Shown: positions 21,798 through 29,248, counted from the first letter of the stretch. The stretch: DNA of 29,248 bases from DATLEX01 sp035525015 (GCA_035525015.1 DATLFC010000009.1:1-29248); one strand, 5' to 3'. Program-made: numbers and translations. Notes: a model not told the origin generated them from the sequence alone.

Positions 21798-22407
21798 TCA
21801 CTTCCGCACGCTGGCCGCGCCGGCCGAGCTCCGGCAGAAGATCGAGCGATCCGAGTTTCTCGGCCTCGCTTTTCCAGCTTCCGGCGATGAGTCGTTCTTC
21901 GCCTCGCTGGCGCAGATTCAGAAACGGCATTTCGACGCCACGCGCCACTGCTGGGCCTTTCGACTCTTCAGCGGCGGAGAGGGGCGGGAGCGAAGCTCCG
22001 ACGCCGGCGAGCCATCGGGAACGGCCGGCAAGCCGATCCTGTCGGCGATCGCCGGGGCGGAGTTGTACGACGCAGGCGTCGTCGTCGTGCGGTGGTACGG
22101 CGGCGTGAAGCTCGGCTCGGGCGGGTTGACGCGCGCCTATCGCGACACCTCGTCCCGCCTCCTCTCGTCGGCCGCTCTCGCGGAGCGTTACGTCTACGAG
22201 CGGTTCGAGGTCGTGGTCCCCTTCCCGATGCTCAACCTCGCATACCGCCTCGTCGATCCCCCCGCGGTCGTCCTGGAGGGCGAGCAGTATGGCGAGACGA
22301 ACCGCTTCGCGTTCGACGTGCGCCTCTCCCGGGCGGAAGACTTCGCTCGCGGGCTCGCCGAACGCCGTTTCTCCTTCACCCGCGACCCTACTCCTCGGCT
22401 ACGGTAG
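21787..22407 (+). CDS. YigZ/IMPACT family protein
   Basis: A 206-residue protein of the UPF0029/IMPACT family. The N-terminal domain contains FLGLAFPASGDESFFASLA, the signature SDAGEPSGTAGKPIL (about 76-90) and VVRWYGGVKLGSGGLTRAY (about 98-116). The C-terminal ferredoxin-like half has FEVVVPFPMLN. Bacterial YigZ proteins are thought to interact with ribosomes or nucleic acid and have been linked to translation control, but the biochemistry is unsettled. The start overlaps the glycosylase gene by 11 bp. The 3' end overlaps the convergent RDD gene by 20 bp. Confidence 0.92.
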   Translation: MLVDHFRTLAAPAELRQKIERSEFLGLAFPASGDESFFASLAQIQKRHFDATRHCWAFRLFSGGEGRERSSDAGEPSGTAGKPILSAIAGAELYDAGVVVVRWYGGVKLGSGGLTRAYRDTSSRLLSSAALAERYVYERFEVVVPFPMLNLAYRLVDPPAVVLEGEQYGETNRFAFDVRLSRAEDFARGLAERRFSFTRDPTPRLR

Positions 22408-22792
22408 TGCGCGCGATCCGATCGCCGGTGCGCGACTTCCCGAGCAGGACCAGGAGGAGCTCGAGCAGGTTCCACACCGGAATGACGAGCGGAATGTTCC
22501 GGACCAGCGATCGGCCGTAGCCGCATCCCTCGCCGCGAGGGGTGATGGTGCGGAGGCCCAGAATCTGCTTGCCGAGCGAACGGCCGCGGAAGCCGTCCCG
22601 GAAGAGAATGGCCAGGATGAGGATCGCCAGCGCCGCCCACCAGACGATCTCGAGCGCACGTCCCGAGCCTCCGATCCAGGCCATGGCGTAGCTGATCGCC
22701 GATGCCGGCAAGATCAGCACGAGGGAGGTCGAAAGCGCGTCCACCAGGAAGGCGGCCACCCGGAGGAGGGTGGTCTGGGAAAGGTTGCTCAT
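22388..22792 (-). CDS. RDD family membrane protein
   Basis: A 134-residue integral membrane protein. The RDD hallmarks are LLRVAAFLVDALSTSLVL (an Arg and an Asp in the first helix), a second helix WWAALAILILAILF followed by FRDGFRGRSLGKQILGLRTI, and a third helix NIPLVIPVWNLLELLLVLL. RDD proteins are small four-helix or three-helix membrane proteins, some reported to be Na+/H+ antiporters, most uncharacterised. Its start is 54 bp from the divergent DUF4097 lipoprotein gene, in an AT-rich patch with a TTATC-A-GATAA palindrome. Confidence 0.9.
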   Translation of the reverse strand: MSNLSQTTLLRVAAFLVDALSTSLVLILPASAISYAMAWIGGSGRALEIVWWAALAILILAILFRDGFRGRSLGKQILGLRTITPRGEGCGYGRSLVRNIPLVIPVWNLLELLLVLLGKSRTGDRIARTTVAEE

Positions 22793-22800
22793 AGTTATTT

Positions 22801-22811
22801 TTATCAGATAA
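22801..22811. promoter_or_regulatory. AT-rich palindrome TTATCAGATAA in a divergent promoter region
   Basis: The perfect 5-bp inverted repeat TTATC/GATAA around one A lies 8 bp before the RDD start (22792) and 36 bp before the lipoprotein start (22847). It is one of very few AT-rich spots in the window and may contain the promoters or an operator for both genes. Confidence 0.3.
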
Positions 22812-22846
22812 CCTGAAACTCACGGCGGAGGGGCCCGTATCTCCGC

Positions 22847-23701
22847 ATGGTGCTTCCGATGAAGACTCGATCCCGAACTCTATCCTTCCTGGCGGCGGTG
22901 CTGCTCCTGCCGGGCTGCATCGCCGGCGAGCGTCACAGGGTCACGGTGAACCGTCAATGGGCCGCTGCCGGAATTGAAAGGGTCGAGGTGCGCGGAGTCA
23001 ATGGGGATCTTCGCGTGGAGGCCTCCGACATCAGCGAGGTGACGCTGGTCGCCGAGGTGAAGGCGCGAGGGATCGCGCCGACGGAGGCCGAGAATCGCGG
23101 CTATTTCGAGTCGCACATCGAAGACGGAACGCTGCGCATCGTTCAGAAGAAACGGATCGTGCGCGGTGCGTTTCCTTTCACCGCCGGCTCGAGAATCGAG
23201 ATCGACTACTCGCTCCGCGTACCGAAGGAGGTCGCGCTCGATCTCACCACCGTCAACGGCCGCATCGCGACGCGGGGAACGCTGGGCGACGCGAATCTCA
23301 GGAGCGTCAACGGCCAGATCGATTCCGAGGTGCTGAGCGCGGAGAGTTTTCAGGCGCAGACGGTCAACGGCCGCATCCGCGCGACGTTCCTGAACGACTT
23401 CCACGGCGCCCGCCTGAAGACGGTGAACGGCGGCGTCGTTGCGGTGCTGCCCACCACGGCCTCATTCACCTGTGATCTCTCGCAGGTCAACGGCGACTTC
23501 GAAGCGTCGTTCCCACTCAACATCCACTCGCATCCCGGCCGCCGGCGCGTATCGGGCGAAGTCAACGGCGGACGGTACGAGCTGCAGATCACCACGGTGA
23601 ACGGGAACGTCCGCGTCCAGCACGTCGAGCCTCCGGCGCCGCCGGTTCCCCCGCAGCCGCCGGAGATTCCGGCGCCGGTGCCTGCGAGCGATCCTGTTTA
23701 G
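22847..23701 (+). CDS. DUF4097-type beta-repeat lipoprotein
   Basis: A 284-residue lipoprotein. The signal peptide reaches the lipobox LLLPGC (C24). An alternative start at ATG 22859 (MKTRSRTLSFL) also gives a good signal; GGAGGGG at 22827-22833 favours 22847 slightly. The mature chain is a repeat protein in which VNG recurs at about residues 51, 136, 154, 173, 193, 214 and 251, with 18-21 residue spacing in the middle, each followed by a short beta strand (for example VNGRIATRG, VNGQIDSEV). This is the DUF4097/putative adhesin beta-helix pattern. The C-terminus is a proline-rich tail (PPAPPVPPQPPEIPAP). It is a paralogue in style of the secreted protein at 1118. Function is unknown; a surface or periplasmic structural role is likely. 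Confidence 0.85.
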   Translation: MVLPMKTRSRTLSFLAAVLLLPGCIAGERHRVTVNRQWAAAGIERVEVRGVNGDLRVEASDISEVTLVAEVKARGIAPTEAENRGYFESHIEDGTLRIVQKKRIVRGAFPFTAGSRIEIDYSLRVPKEVALDLTTVNGRIATRGTLGDANLRSVNGQIDSEVLSAESFQAQTVNGRIRATFLNDFHGARLKTVNGGVVAVLPTTASFTCDLSQVNGDFEASFPLNIHSHPGRRRVSGEVNGGRYELQITTVNGNVRVQHVEPPAPPVPPQPPEIPAPVPASDPV

Positions 23702-24051
23702 TTGACGGTTTCGCCGACCGGCGCGTAGTGGAGCTCTTCTTCCGGCCACCGCTCCTGAAGGACGCGCTCGAAGTGCGGGCGGACCACACGCTCGAAGCGC
23801 TTCTCGAACCCGGGATGGAGCTCGAGGATCGCTTTCCGAGCGCAGTCGACGAGGCACCGCGCTTCGCGATGCGACACGGTCATGTCGCTGCTGATGAGGT
23901 TGTGCGTCAGCTCGACGATCATCCGGATGCGGCGGAGCCGGCGGCGCTCGACGAATGCGGAGCGCGGCTCCAGGGCTGGTTCCAGTTCAGATTTCGGCAT
24001 CGTCGGTTCAGGGCGGGAAACGCCGGGCCTCTGGCAGGCATTCCGAGACAT
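23698..24051 (-). CDS. conserved hypothetical protein (helical, about 100-117 residues)
   Basis: A small cytoplasmic protein of 117 residues from ATG 24051 or 100 from ATG 24000. The first 17 residues of the longer form (proline and arginine rich) look non-conserved, so the shorter form is quite possible. The core RRIRMIVELTHNLISSDMTVSHREARCLVDCARKAI is amphipathic helix and looks like a conserved domain, and the end PHFERVLQERWPEEE is strongly charged. I do not recognise the family. The gene is last in a minus-strand row with the EcsC-like and zinc-ribbon genes. Its stop overlaps the stop of the DUF4097 lipoprotein gene. Confidence 0.65.
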   Translation of the reverse strand: MSRNACQRPGVSRPEPTMPKSELEPALEPRSAFVERRRLRRIRMIVELTHNLISSDMTVSHREARCLVDCARKAILELHPGFEKRFERVVRPHFERVLQERWPEEELHYAPVGETVN

Positions 24052-24099
24052 CCGTTACAACTTCGATTGGCACCGGCGGGATTGGAAAACAGAGGTTGA

Positions 24100-24678
24100 T
24101 CAGGCGTGCTCGCGGTCGCCTTCGGCCCAGATCTCGGCGGCGAGAACGGGATCGACCCGGGAGTCGTAATGGCGGATCGCCGCGCGCGCGACAGTCTGCA
24201 CGGCGGCGTAATTGAGCGCACCGGCGGAGATCGCTCCGACCACCGGAATGAATCGAGTCAGGCGGCCGCGGATGATGCGGGAGCCGATGCCTGCGCTCGA
24301 CGAAAAGGCGAGGCAGGAGAGTGCCTCCGAAAACCGCTCGCGGTCCGACGGCTCGTGTCCGTAGATCACCGCGATCGCCAGCACCATGCGGAGCTGCTGA
24401 TAGACCAGATACCCCACTTCGGCTCCGAGCGCGCCGAGGGTCAGCACACCGACGGGATGAAGACCGGTCACGGCGCCGGCCGCCGCGCAGCGGATGCCGG
24501 TGCGGCGGGCCACCGCCCTGGCGTGATCGAGCGGATCGTAGCCGTGCTCGGCGCTGCCGCGAAGCCCGGCAACCTCTTCCCGCACCTTGTCCAGATCGAT
24601 CTCTTCGAACAACGCGCGGAACACGTCCTCCAGGACGACATCCGCACGCCGCTCGAGCCCGCGCACCTCTGCACTCAT
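24100..24678 (-). CDS. EcsC/DUF697-like protein with hydrophobic hairpins
   Basis: A 192-residue protein. The N-terminal ~60 residues are charged helix (MSAEVRGLERRADVVLEDVF). Two glycine-rich hydrophobic segments follow: GAVTGLHPVGVLTLGALGAE (about 69-88) with YLVYQQLRMVLAIAVIYGH, and IPVVGAISAGALNYAAVQTV (about 143-162). This arrangement resembles EcsC and the DUF697 domain of GTPase-linked membrane proteins. It may associate with the membrane. There is no GTPase domain here. Its ATG overlaps the stop of the zinc-ribbon gene upstream (ATGA), so the two are co-translated. Function is unknown. Confidence 0.65.
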   Translation of the reverse strand: MSAEVRGLERRADVVLEDVFRALFEEIDLDKVREEVAGLRGSAEHGYDPLDHARAVARRTGIRCAAAGAVTGLHPVGVLTLGALGAEVGYLVYQQLRMVLAIAVIYGHEPSDRERFSEALSCLAFSSSAGIGSRIIRGRLTRFIPVVGAISAGALNYAAVQTVARAAIRHYDSRVDPVLAAEIWAEGDREHA

Positions 24679-24962
24679 TCGCTCGATGATTTCCCCGACG
24701 AACCGCCGTCCGGTTTCGACGCCGGGCCCGAAGACTCACTCTTCGTATCGTTCTTCGAATCGCTCTTCGACTGGTTCCGGCCCCCGCTGGCGTAATCGGT
24801 CTTGTAGAAGCCGGAGCCCTTGAACTGAATGGCCGGTGAGGACTGGAGCTTCTTCATCTCGCCGCCGCATTTCGGGCAGTGCGCGTACGGCGGATCCGAC
24901 CACCGCTGCAGGATCTCGACGCGCTCGCTGCACTGCTGGCACTGGTATTCGTAAAGCGGCAT
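24675..24962 (-). CDS. FmdB-type zinc ribbon protein
   Basis: A 95-residue protein with an N-terminal zinc ribbon: MPLYEYQCQQC holds C8 and C11, and HCPKCGG holds C29 and C32. QSSPAIQFKGSGFYKTDY is the typical conserved extension of the FmdB/CxxC_CxxC_SSSS family. The remaining ~35 residues are Ser/Lys/Asp-rich and disordered. Such proteins are widespread and described as putative regulators of amidase genes, but their role is not established. It starts the minus-strand run and overlaps the EcsC-like gene by 4 bp. Confidence 0.92.
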   Translation of the reverse strand: MPLYEYQCQQCSERVEILQRWSDPPYAHCPKCGGEMKKLQSSPAIQFKGSGFYKTDYASGGRNQSKSDSKNDTKSESSGPASKPDGGSSGKSSSE

Positions 24963-25010
24963 TCGTTGCCCCGTCTACCGAAAACAGTTTCAGCGTTCGT
25001 TGATTTCAGA

Positions 25011-25604
25011 TCAGAGGCCGAGCGGCGCCTCGGAGTTCAGCTCCGCGCCGATGACGCGCCCCTCGCGGAAGTAGACCCCGGCCACTCCACCCGCCGTTGT
25101 GCGGTAGTACCAGGCCTCCACCGTGACGTCGCGATGCTCCTTCTTCACGGTCCAGCCGGGGATGGGCCTGCCGAGCAGCTCCGCCACGTCGCGGTGCGAC
25201 ATCCCCTTCTCGAGCTGCTCCAGCTTCTCGCGGCTCACGGCCAGCCGCTCGGCAGCACGGCTGACGCCCTCCTCGGCCTCGGGATTGCCGGGGTCGCGCT
25301 CGAGCACGGCGCGATAGAAGCGCAGGGCATCCTGATACCGTCCGAGCGCCATCAGCTCGTCGGCGAATTCGATCTGGACCCGGTGATAGACCTCGCGGGC
25401 CCGGCCGTGATTCGGATGCCGCCGCACGAAGGAGGCCAGCGAATCGGCATAGGCCTGCTTGTGCTCGGTCGACGCCTGCGCGGCGATCGCGGCCGGCTTC
25501 TGCTGCAGTACCTCGCGCCACTCGGCCTGGTGGTCGGGCTCGGGCGTGTCGGGGGCGCACGAAGCGAGAGCGAGCAGCGCGAGAACCGCGAGGGACGGAC
25601 GCAT
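25011..25604 (-). CDS. lipoprotein with TPR-like helices and BamE/SmpA-like C-terminal domain
   Basis: A 197-residue lipoprotein. ATG 25604 gives the signal MRPSLAVLALLALASC with lipobox LASC (C16). The open frame extends upstream but without a signal-peptide-compatible start. The middle (about 55-110) is TPR-like, with YQDALRFYRAVLERDPGNPEA. The C-terminal part GMSHRDVAELLGRPIPGWTV, then VEAWYYRTTAGG and GVYFREGRVIGAEL, is the fold of BamE/OmlA-like outer-membrane lipoproteins, which assist envelope assembly. The combination of TPR and BamE-like parts is unusual. It is divergent from the GAF protein gene across a 73-bp gap with a TATAAT box. The specific role is unknown. Confidence 0.78.
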   Translation of the reverse strand: MRPSLAVLALLALASCAPDTPEPDHQAEWREVLQQKPAAIAAQASTEHKQAYADSLASFVRRHPNHGRAREVYHRVQIEFADELMALGRYQDALRFYRAVLERDPGNPEAEEGVSRAAERLAVSREKLEQLEKGMSHRDVAELLGRPIPGWTVKKEHRDVTVEAWYYRTTAGGVAGVYFREGRVIGAELNSEAPLGL

Positions 25605-25634
25605 CGGGGAAAAGGTAGCACACTGCCTTTGTTC

Positions 25635-25640
25635 TATAAT
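25635..25640 (+). promoter_or_regulatory. consensus TATAAT -10 box for the GAF protein gene
   Basis: A perfect TATAAT followed by CGCC sits 37 bp before the ATG at 25678, and GGAGG (25669-25673) is the ribosome-binding site. No clear -35 is seen at the usual spacing. The TATAATCGCC form fits the TAGAAT-CGC sites elsewhere in the window. Confidence 0.5.
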
Positions 25641-25677
25641 CGCCGGGCTGAGGCAAGCTACAGCACGCGGAGGATTT

Positions 25678-26961
25678 ATGGCCGGGAAGGGCGAGCAGGT
25701 CGCTAGCTCGATCGATGCGCAGGTACGCGACACTGTCGAAAAACTGGTGGGTGAGATTCGCTCATCGGTGGAGGACATTCGTGAAGCCGTCGATCAGCAG
25801 CTCAAGGCCGTTCTCCAGAGCGTGCAGGCGGACGTCAACTCCCTCTCCTTCCTGCCGCAGATTCAGAAGGCCATCAGTGAGCTCGAAGGATCGGGCGCCG
25901 CCTCCGCACCGGCGGGATCGGACGCAACGACGCTGAAGCGCGCCGTTCAGACGATCGAACAGGGCAAGTCGCAGGTCGACGTTCTGAACTCGCTGCTCGA
26001 ACAGGCGCTGCAGTTCGGCTCGCGCGCTGCGCTTCTCATTCTTCGCGGCGAGACGTTCAGCGGATGGAAGGGTGCCGGCTTTTCCGCGCACGGCGGAAAC
26101 GACGAGTCGATCAAACGTTTCAATGCCGCGCCGGGCCTCATCCCGCAGCTCGACGAGCTTCTCAAACAGGAGCACGTCATCGAGTGGGACGGGGCGAACC
26201 TGGCGGGGCGCCTCGGCGTCTCCGCGCCGGCCCGCGCGCTGCTCATTCCGATGGTGATCAAGGACAAGGTCTCCGCCGCGATCTACATCGACGCCGTCGG
26301 CGCTGAGAAAGGGAAACTCGATCGGAACGCGCTCGAACTGCTCGTGTTCATGACGGGGCTTCTCGTCGACACCCTCGCCATCCGCAAGAAGATCCCCTCG
26401 CCGACGCTCACCGCTGACGCGGGTGCCGCTCCCGCCGCGCCTCGTCCGGCCGCGGCCGCTCCCGCGCAGCCACGTCCAGCTCCTGCACCGGCGCCGCCGC
26501 CTGTTCCGCAGAAGTCCGATGCCACGGTGGCGTTCAACGCCGCGCAGATGCGGGAGATGGTCGGCGCCGCGGCGACCGGAGCACAGCAGCAGAAGGCCAC
26601 CACCGCGTTCGCGCCGCCGGCAGCCGGCGGCGAGGATCGCCCCAGCACGCAGTTCGTTCCGCCGGCCGGGATGCAGCGAGGCGCCTCCTCCGCGCCGGCG
26701 AGCGAGGAGACGAAGAGACACGACGAGGCGCGCCGCTTCGCCCGGCTTCTCGTTTCCGAGATCAAGCTCTATAACGAGCCGAAGGTCGACCAGGGACGGA
26801 AGAACCGCGACCTTTACGAGCGCCTCAAGGAAGACATCGACCGCAGCCGGCAGATGTACGACGAGCGAATCGCCGAGGACGTACGGAAGTCATCGAACTA
26901 TTTCTACGACGAGCTCGTCCGCGTCCTGGCTGACGGCAACGCCTCTCTTCTCGGCCTTTAA
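25678..26961 (+). CDS. GAF-domain protein with Pro/Ala linker and conserved helical C-terminus
   Basis: A 427-residue cytoplasmic protein. Residues 1-100 are a coiled-coil-like helix (VEKLVGEIRSSVEDIREAVD). About 100-235 resemble a GAF ligand-sensing domain: SLLEQALQFGSRAALLILRG, FSGWKGAGFSAHGG, ARALLIPMVIKDKVSAAIYI, then LELLVFMTGLLVDTLAIRK. A proline-alanine linker (about 240-285) follows, then a low-complexity region with repeated T-x-F-x-P-P. The last ~75 residues form a charged helix block (RFARLLVSEIKLYNEPKVDQ then NRDLYERLKEDIDRSRQMYD), which looks like a conserved family-specific domain. GGAGG and TATAAT precede the start. There is no output domain, so it may signal through protein contact. 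The lytic transglycosylase gene follows. Confidence 0.75.
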   Translation: MAGKGEQVASSIDAQVRDTVEKLVGEIRSSVEDIREAVDQQLKAVLQSVQADVNSLSFLPQIQKAISELEGSGAASAPAGSDATTLKRAVQTIEQGKSQVDVLNSLLEQALQFGSRAALLILRGETFSGWKGAGFSAHGGNDESIKRFNAAPGLIPQLDELLKQEHVIEWDGANLAGRLGVSAPARALLIPMVIKDKVSAAIYIDAVGAEKGKLDRNALELLVFMTGLLVDTLAIRKKIPSPTLTADAGAAPAAPRPAAAAPAQPRPAPAPAPPPVPQKSDATVAFNAAQMREMVGAAATGAQQQKATTAFAPPAAGGEDRPSTQFVPPAGMQRGASSAPASEETKRHDEARRFARLLVSEIKLYNEPKVDQGRKNRDLYERLKEDIDRSRQMYDERIAEDVRKSSNYFYDELVRVLADGNASLLGL

Positions 26962-27005
26962 CCGGAGGGGCGGCGGACTGGCAGTCCGTTCGCAAAACCC
27001 ACATC

Positions 27006-29248
27006 GTGGTACTTCGAGCGCTGAGGCGCAGGTGGGTCCTGATCGCAGCCGGCTTGCCGGCGGTCATCGGTCTGCTGCTGGTGGGCGCCTACTACGCCTA
27101 CTACTCCGCCGCCGTGAAACCGGCCGCCGCGGTGCCCGACGAGCCGGACGCGCCTCCCGACCTGGAGAAGCTTCGAGCGCCGTTTGTCGCGGGCGTGAAC
27201 GCCGTGCAGCGGAATGAGGGGCCGGAAGCAGTCCGGCATCTTTCGTCGTTCGATTTCGGATCGCGTGCCGTCGAAGAGTACCGTCTCTACTATCTCGCCA
27301 AAGCGCATCAGCTCTCCGGCGATGAGGTCGCCGCGCGCCGCACGCTCGGCCGGCTGTGGGCGCGCGACCCCGACCTGGTGCACCGAACCGAGGCCGCATT
27401 CAACCTGGCGAGCCTTCACCTCGAGAGTGGAGCCGTGCGCGCGGCGGCCGGCGTTTACCAGAAGCTCGCGACCGAGACCGATGCGCCCGCGGTCGCCGGT
27501 ACCGCCCGATGGCAGGAACTGGAGGCGCGGTTCGCGGCTGGAGACATCGTCTCGGTCTTCGACGCCGCCCGGCTCATCACGCTGCGCAGCCCGCGCTCAC
27601 CGCAGGCGGGAGCAGCCATCGCCGTGCTTCGCAGTCTCACCGCGACGCCGGAGCCGCAGCCTCTTTCGCTCACGCCGGAGGAGCGGCTCGAGCGCGCCGT
27701 TTCGCTCATGCGTGACGGCGATCCGAAGAACGCGCTGGCGGAGCTGACCGCGCTCGAGCCGGACGCTCCCCAGTCCCTCCGCCTTCCGATCCGCCTGAAT
27801 CGAGGACTGGCCCTGCATCATCTCCGGCGTTTCGAGGATTCCAACGAGGTCCTCGATGCGGTGACCGGCACCTCCTACAGGTACGCGATCCCGGCGCTGT
27901 ACCACCAGGCGAAGAACTACAAGATTCTCGCCGCGGCGATCGATCCGACCGTCACCAGGACGGTGACCGAGAAGAAGAGAGTCGGCTCGGTGAAGGTCCG
28001 CGTCGGCAAGGGGAAGAAGCAGCGGACCGTCACGCGGCCGAAGTACGCGAACGTCCGGAAGACGGTCAAGCTCGTCGATCTGGCGAAGAAAGAGAAGAAG
28101 GACCGTTACGTGGCGCTGCATTCCGAGCGCCTGCGCGACCTGCTCCAGCTGTCTTTGGCGGACCCGGTGCGGCTGGAGGTGCTCAAGGCGATCATCGAGC
28201 TGGCGCTCGAGAAAAACCAGGACGACTACGTGCAGGAGCTCGTCCCTCAGGTGATCGCGCTCGACGAGCTCGCCGATCCGGCGCTGCAGTACTTCTGGGA
28301 CAAGGGGTGGTCGGCATACCAGCGCGGCGAGCTCGCGGCAGCCCGCGCCAACTTCCGCTTCATCGCCGACACCTATTCGTCGGTGAACATTCGCCGGCAG
28401 AGCGAGTACTGGTTTGCGAGAACGATCGAGCGGCAGGGCGAAAAGGAGCACGCCTCCGCCATCTACCAGCGCCTGGCGTCGGCGCCGTACGCGGATCTCT
28501 ACGCGATGCACGCCGTGTCGCGCGGCGCGACGCGCCAGGAGGTCCGCTCGAATCCGCTCACCCAGGAGCGCCCCGACTGGCGCGAGATCGCGGAGAAGGA
28601 GATGCCCGGCGAGCTTCGCCTGGCCTCGGAGCTGACGGCGCTCTCCGCCTTCAGCGACGCGCGGCTGGAGATTCAGAAGAACATGACGCGCGAGAACCAG
28701 CGCCACGCCGATGCGCTGCTCGCCGACCTCTATCACCACAGCGGCAATCCGCTTCTGATGTATCTGGCCATCCGCCGCGCCTTCCCGAAGCTGGCCAGCG
28801 TCGAACAGGACTCGGTCCCCAGTCACTTTCTCAGGATGTACTACCCGGTGGAGTACGAGGATCTGATCCGCGAGAACGCGCGGACCAACGGGATCGATCC
28901 GCACCTGGTGATGGGGCTGATCCTTCAGGAGAGCTACTACAACCCGGAAGCGCGATCGCGCGTCGGGGCGACGGGACTGATGCAGATCATGCCGCCCACG
29001 GGAAAGGAGCTGGCCGGCCGGCTGCGGATCCCCTTCGGCGAGAAACGCCTCGAGAATCCGGAGGTCAACGTCCGCCTCGGTACCTTCTACCTGAAGACGT
29101 TGATCAACACCTTCGACGGCAACGTCTATCTCGCCGTCGCCTCGTACAACGGCGGCCAGGGCAACGTCGCCCGCTGGCGCCGCACGTCTCCCGGCAAGCC
29201 GCTCGACGAGCTCCTCGAATCGATTCCGTTTCCCGAGACGAGGAACTA
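27006..29248 (+). CDS. membrane-anchored lytic transglycosylase with TPR-like N-terminal region (partial, 3' end outside window)
   Basis: At least 747 residues, open to the right edge. There is no in-frame ATG near the beginning. GTG 27006 is the best start and gives VVLRALRRR followed by one transmembrane helix (WVLIAAGLPAVIGLLLVGAYY). Residues about 50-600 are helical and TPR-like, with a Lys/Arg-rich insert near 315-365 (VTEKKRVGSVKVRVGKGKKQ) that looks loop-like. The C-terminal SLT domain has the catalytic Glu (E642) in MGLILQESYYNPEARSRVGA, then GLMQIMPPTG and ASYNGGQGNVARW. The fold is that of Slt70-type peptidoglycan transglycosylases, which cleave glycan strands to 1,6-anhydro products in the periplasm. 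GGAGGGG lies 35 bp before the GTG with a small hairpin (26974-26988) in between, so start efficiency is uncertain. Confidence 0.85.
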   Translation, partial: MVLRALRRRWVLIAAGLPAVIGLLLVGAYYAYYSAAVKPAAAVPDEPDAPPDLEKLRAPFVAGVNAVQRNEGPEAVRHLSSFDFGSRAVEEYRLYYLAKAHQLSGDEVAARRTLGRLWARDPDLVHRTEAAFNLASLHLESGAVRAAAGVYQKLATETDAPAVAGTARWQELEARFAAGDIVSVFDAARLITLRSPRSPQAGAAIAVLRSLTATPEPQPLSLTPEERLERAVSLMRDGDPKNALAELTALEPDAPQSLRLPIRLNRGLALHHLRRFEDSNEVLDAVTGTSYRYAIPALYHQAKNYKILAAAIDPTVTRTVTEKKRVGSVKVRVGKGKKQRTVTRPKYANVRKTVKLVDLAKKEKKDRYVALHSERLRDLLQLSLADPVRLEVLKAIIELALEKNQDDYVQELVPQVIALDELADPALQYFWDKGWSAYQRGELAAARANFRFIADTYSSVNIRRQSEYWFARTIERQGEKEHASAIYQRLASAPYADLYAMHAVSRGATRQEVRSNPLTQERPDWREIAEKEMPGELRLASELTALSAFSDARLEIQKNMTRENQRHADALLADLYHHSGNPLLMYLAIRRAFPKLASVEQDSVPSHFLRMYYPVEYEDLIRENARTNGIDPHLVMGLILQESYYNPEARSRVGATGLMQIMPPTGKELAGRLRIPFGEKRLENPEVNVRLGTFYLKTLINTFDGNVYLAVASYNGGQGNVARWRRTSPGKPLDELLESIPFPETRN

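Noticed and set aside
26974..27000. A tRNA-like T-loop sequence (GTTCGCAAAAC) next to a small hairpin.
   Set aside because: There is no acceptor stem, anticodon arm or D arm around it, so no tRNA can be folded.
1..29248. Search by eye for CRISPR arrays, IS elements, phage genes and rRNA or tRNA genes.
   Set aside because: No regularly spaced direct repeats, transposase or integrase motifs, or conserved RNA-gene sequences were seen.

Overview
This is a GC-rich, gene-dense bacterial chromosome segment with short intergenic gaps and many 4-bp ATGA/GTGA start-stop overlaps. No phage, IS, CRISPR, tRNA or rRNA gene is visible. The gene mix suggests a deep-branching, probably soil or sediment Gram-negative bacterium of the Acidobacteriota (Thermoanaerobaculia-like) or a similar phylum. 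It includes an ECF sigma/anti-sigma pair, DUF4097 surface proteins, lipoproteins with standard lipoboxes, a large sigma-54 activator, a YvcK homologue, an EgtB-like enzyme and a GAF protein with a conserved helical tail. The phylum is inferred from gene content and style only.

Layout. 1-927 (-): ECF sigma factor and its zinc-finger anti-sigma factor, cut by the window edge. 928-1117: divergent control region holding a palindromic dispersed repeat. 1118-5569 (+): secreted DUF4097 protein, nucleotidyltransferase-fold protein, metallophosphoesterase, EgtB-like sulfoxide synthase, Fe/Mn superoxide dismutase. 5609-8408 (+): ABC ATPase, ABC-2 permease and a secreted protein. 8478-12443: a compact cluster of a divergent esterase (-) followed by an ATP-grasp ligase, a GCS2 carboxylate-amine ligase and a class-I-type glutamine amidotransferase (+). 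12455-14935 (+): YvcK and GlmU, linked by UDP-GlcNAc. 14954-20295 (-): tandem aspartyl-protease lipoprotein downstream of a giant sigma-54-dependent regulator. 20371-22407 (+): inositol monophosphatase, 3-methyladenine glycosylase and YigZ/IMPACT protein in a tightly overlapping run. 22388-25604: RDD membrane protein (-), DUF4097 lipoprotein (+), then four small minus-strand genes (conserved hypothetical, EcsC/DUF697-like, FmdB zinc ribbon, BamE-like lipoprotein). 25678-29248 (+): GAF-domain protein and a membrane-anchored lytic transglycosylase, cut by the window edge.

The strongest candidate for an undescribed system is the cluster at 8478-12443. Two different ATP-dependent carboxylate-amine ligase folds, a divergent amidotransferase-like protein and an alpha/beta hydrolase are encoded together, which would fit synthesis and trimming of an unknown small peptide or gamma-glutamyl-type metabolite. 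The window also holds an EgtB-like thiol-chemistry enzyme and a superoxide dismutase a few kilobases upstream. Other points of interest are the sigma-54 regulator with a degenerate kinase-like/TPR front end, the double aspartyl-protease lipoprotein, two families of GC-rich palindromic repeats at gene borders, and a recurring TAGAAT-CGC promoter-like motif very close to start codons.
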